A stretch of 64,000 bases of DNA from Diadophis punctatus similis (Eukaryota > Chordata > Lepidosauria > Squamata > Dipsadidae). The stretch is from the NCBI GenBank assembly GCA_023053685.1, contig JALIGW010000016.1, positions 13,884,973 through 13,948,972 of the forward strand. Reading direction: 5' to 3'. Position 1 is the first letter of the stretch. Each line of letters starts with the position of its first letter. The notes beneath the pieces are model-generated. The model was not told the DNA's origin and ran no database searches. It was given only the letters and a program-made list of their open reading frames with translations. This document shows, in pieces, positions 62,682-64,000 of the stretch. The translations under genes and the position numbers were made by a program.

Positions 62682-63219
62682 AGTCCTAGATCATCTTATT
62701 GCTGCAAAATAGTCTATGATAGAGGTCATTAATGTAGTATATTTTAACACCCTATCTTTAACCTTACTTATGTCTCATTTCTTTAGAGAGACTATAATGA
62801 TGATGTCACTTTTAAAGCTGCAAATTCTGCCTCAGAGCTTACGACAACATAAATCAGATAATGAAACCAGGCAATTGTTATTCAACTTGACCAGATGGAA
62901 TAATTAACAATGTCACTTGGCAACTCTTATCTAAATTTTTATATCTTTTTATACTACTCTATTTTATAACTATGTTTTCTTTTACGCCTTTACAAGGCAG
63001 TTTTATAGTGCAATATTTATCCTTTCAGCACTTTCATTTTATTTTATTTTTTTAAATTTCTATTTCATGTTACCTAATTTTTTCCCCTAACCTAATTAGA
63101 AATTGTTATGGAAGTCCAACTGAGCTCTGTAATTTACAGTATGTTACATAACTGTATACTTCTCTAGCTAGTATTTGTAATAAAGACATTCTGTGCAATG
63201 ATCTCGTTGTTGTTGTTGT

Positions 63220-63382
63220 TGTCTGTGGGTGGGTGGGGAGGGTGTTTTCAAATAAACTTTGACTCCTAGCAACTGCCTGGATTAGTCCCTGCAGTTCTCT
63301 TGGCAAAATTTAGGAAGTTGCTTGCGCCATTGCTTCTTTCTTCCTAAGGCTGAGAGGGAGGGACAGGCCTAAGGTGACCCAG
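63220..63382 (+). repeat. Retroposon segment preceding the minisatellite
   Basis: AACTTTGACTCCTAGCAACT and CTGGATTAGTCCCTGCAGTT lead into GGTGACCCAGCTGGCTTC. The sequence resembles a MIR/CORE-like squamate repeat whose 3' part was then amplified into the array. Confidence 0.55.
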
Positions 63383-64000
63383 CTGGCTTCATGCCTAAGG
63401 CAAGACTAGAACCCACAGTCGCCTGGTGATTGGCCCAAGGCCACCCAACTGGCTTCATGCCTAAAGCAGGACTAGAACTCAGTATCACCTGGTGATTGGC
63501 CCAAGGCCACCCAACTGGCTTCATGCCTAAGGCAGGACTAGAACCCAGAGTCGCCTGGTGATTGACCCAAGGTCACCCAACTGGCTTCATGCCTAAGGCA
63601 GGACTAGAACTTAGTGTCACCTGGTGATTGGCCCAAGGCCACCCAGCTGGCTTCATGCCTAAGGCAGGACTAGAACTCAGTCGCCTGGTGATTGGCCCAA
63701 GGTCACCCAACTGGCTTCATGCCTAAGGCAGGACTAGAACTCACAGTCGCCTGGTGATTGGCCCAAGGTCACCCAGCTGGCTTCATGCCTAAGGCAGGAC
63801 TAGAACTCAGTGTCACCTGGTGATTGGCCCAAGGCCACCCAGCTGGCTTAATGCCTAAGGCAGGACTAGAACCCACAGTCGCCTGGTGATTGACCCAAGG
63901 TCACCCAACTGGCTTCATGCCTAAGGCAGGACTATAACTCAGTCGCCTGGTGATTAGCCCAAGGCCACCCAGCTGGCTTCATGCTTAAGGCAGGACTATA
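63383..64000 (+). repeat. 66-bp minisatellite, at least 9 units, runs off the window
   Basis: CTGGCTTCATGCCTAAGGCA recurs at 63383, 63449, 63515, 63581, 63647, 63711, 63777, 63843, 63909 and 63973 (the fourth-last with CTGGCTTA and the last with CATGCTTA). The spacing is 66 bp, with two 64-bp units. Units alternate at GTCGCC/GTCACC and CCCAACTGG/CCCAGCTGG. Confidence 0.96.

Larger units (their letters stand above)
59830..64000 (-). other. CEP57 last intron (partial)
   Basis: No further CEP57 exon is visible on the - strand; the expected FGQMSFDHQQLAKLIQ-coding exon is absent. The interval holds a diverged MITE (about 60.41-60.82 kb), a Penelope palindrome, two foldback elements and a minisatellite. 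About 61.25-62.2 and 62.7-63.2 kb have no recognised element. Confidence 0.75.

Noticed and set aside
63383..64000. CRISPR-like regular repeat
   Set aside because: Units are contiguous, without unique spacers, in a vertebrate intron; it is a minisatellite.
59830..64000. Further CEP57 exons
   Set aside because: I looked on the - strand for sequence coding the preceding CEP57 segments (such as FGQMSFDHQQLAKLIQ) and found none; the next exon must lie right of the window.

Overview
The window is vertebrate nuclear DNA, almost certainly from a squamate and most likely a snake. The support is its repeats: Sauria-type tRNA SINEs, CR1 and L3-type LINEs with (AATAG)n or (ACTCT)n tails, a BovB reverse-transcriptase fragment, Penelope-like elements, and long GATA/GACA/GGTA arrays of the kind known in snakes as Bkm. 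The species and chromosome cannot be read from the sequence.

One complete gene fills most of the window. MTMR2 (myotubularin-related phosphatase 2, a PI3P / PI(3,5)P2 3-phosphatase) lies on the + strand from the ATG at 253 to the TGA at 51025-51027. I could place all 15 coding exons. They splice in frame with GT-AG introns into a 645-residue protein; the human protein, from memory, has 643. The window opens in a CpG-rich promoter / 5' UTR with a possible upstream ORF. Introns 1 and 2 are about 12 kb each and hold most of the repeats.

The second gene enters from the right on the - strand. The last coding exon of CEP57 (centrosomal protein of 57 kDa) is at 59632-59829, with its likely 3' UTR running leftwards to about 58.5 kb. 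MTMR2 and CEP57 are therefore convergent, as in the human order. From 59830 to the window end is CEP57 intron, closing in a 66-bp minisatellite that runs off the edge.

The rest is transposable elements and simple repeats. I mapped more than a dozen short non-autonomous hAT elements with 8-bp target duplications, TA-flanked MITEs, a 327-bp solo LTR with a 5-bp duplication, and several nested insertions, including an LTR inside a Penelope element inside a MITE in intron 9. A roughly 690-bp pure-pyrimidine tract abuts the exon 8 acceptor. No operon, CRISPR array, tRNA/rRNA gene or new multi-gene system is present. The points of interest are structural: nested elements, palindromes, two SINE types sharing one tRNA-like head, and elements crowded against MTMR2 splice sites.

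Intron stretches with nothing recognisable are roughly 5.2-6.25, 7.73-8.45, 9.1-10.04, 13.04-13.8, 14.5-14.87, 15.7-16.28, 17.85-19.37, 23.2-24.3, 26.25-26.7, 28.15-28.95, 33.65-34.15, 40.1-41.0, 42.0-42.38 and 44.55-45.18 kb. In the MTMR2-CEP57 interval, about 54.65-55.36 and 55.5-56.2 kb, and in the CEP57 intron about 61.25-62.2 and 62.7-63.2 kb, also show no clear element.
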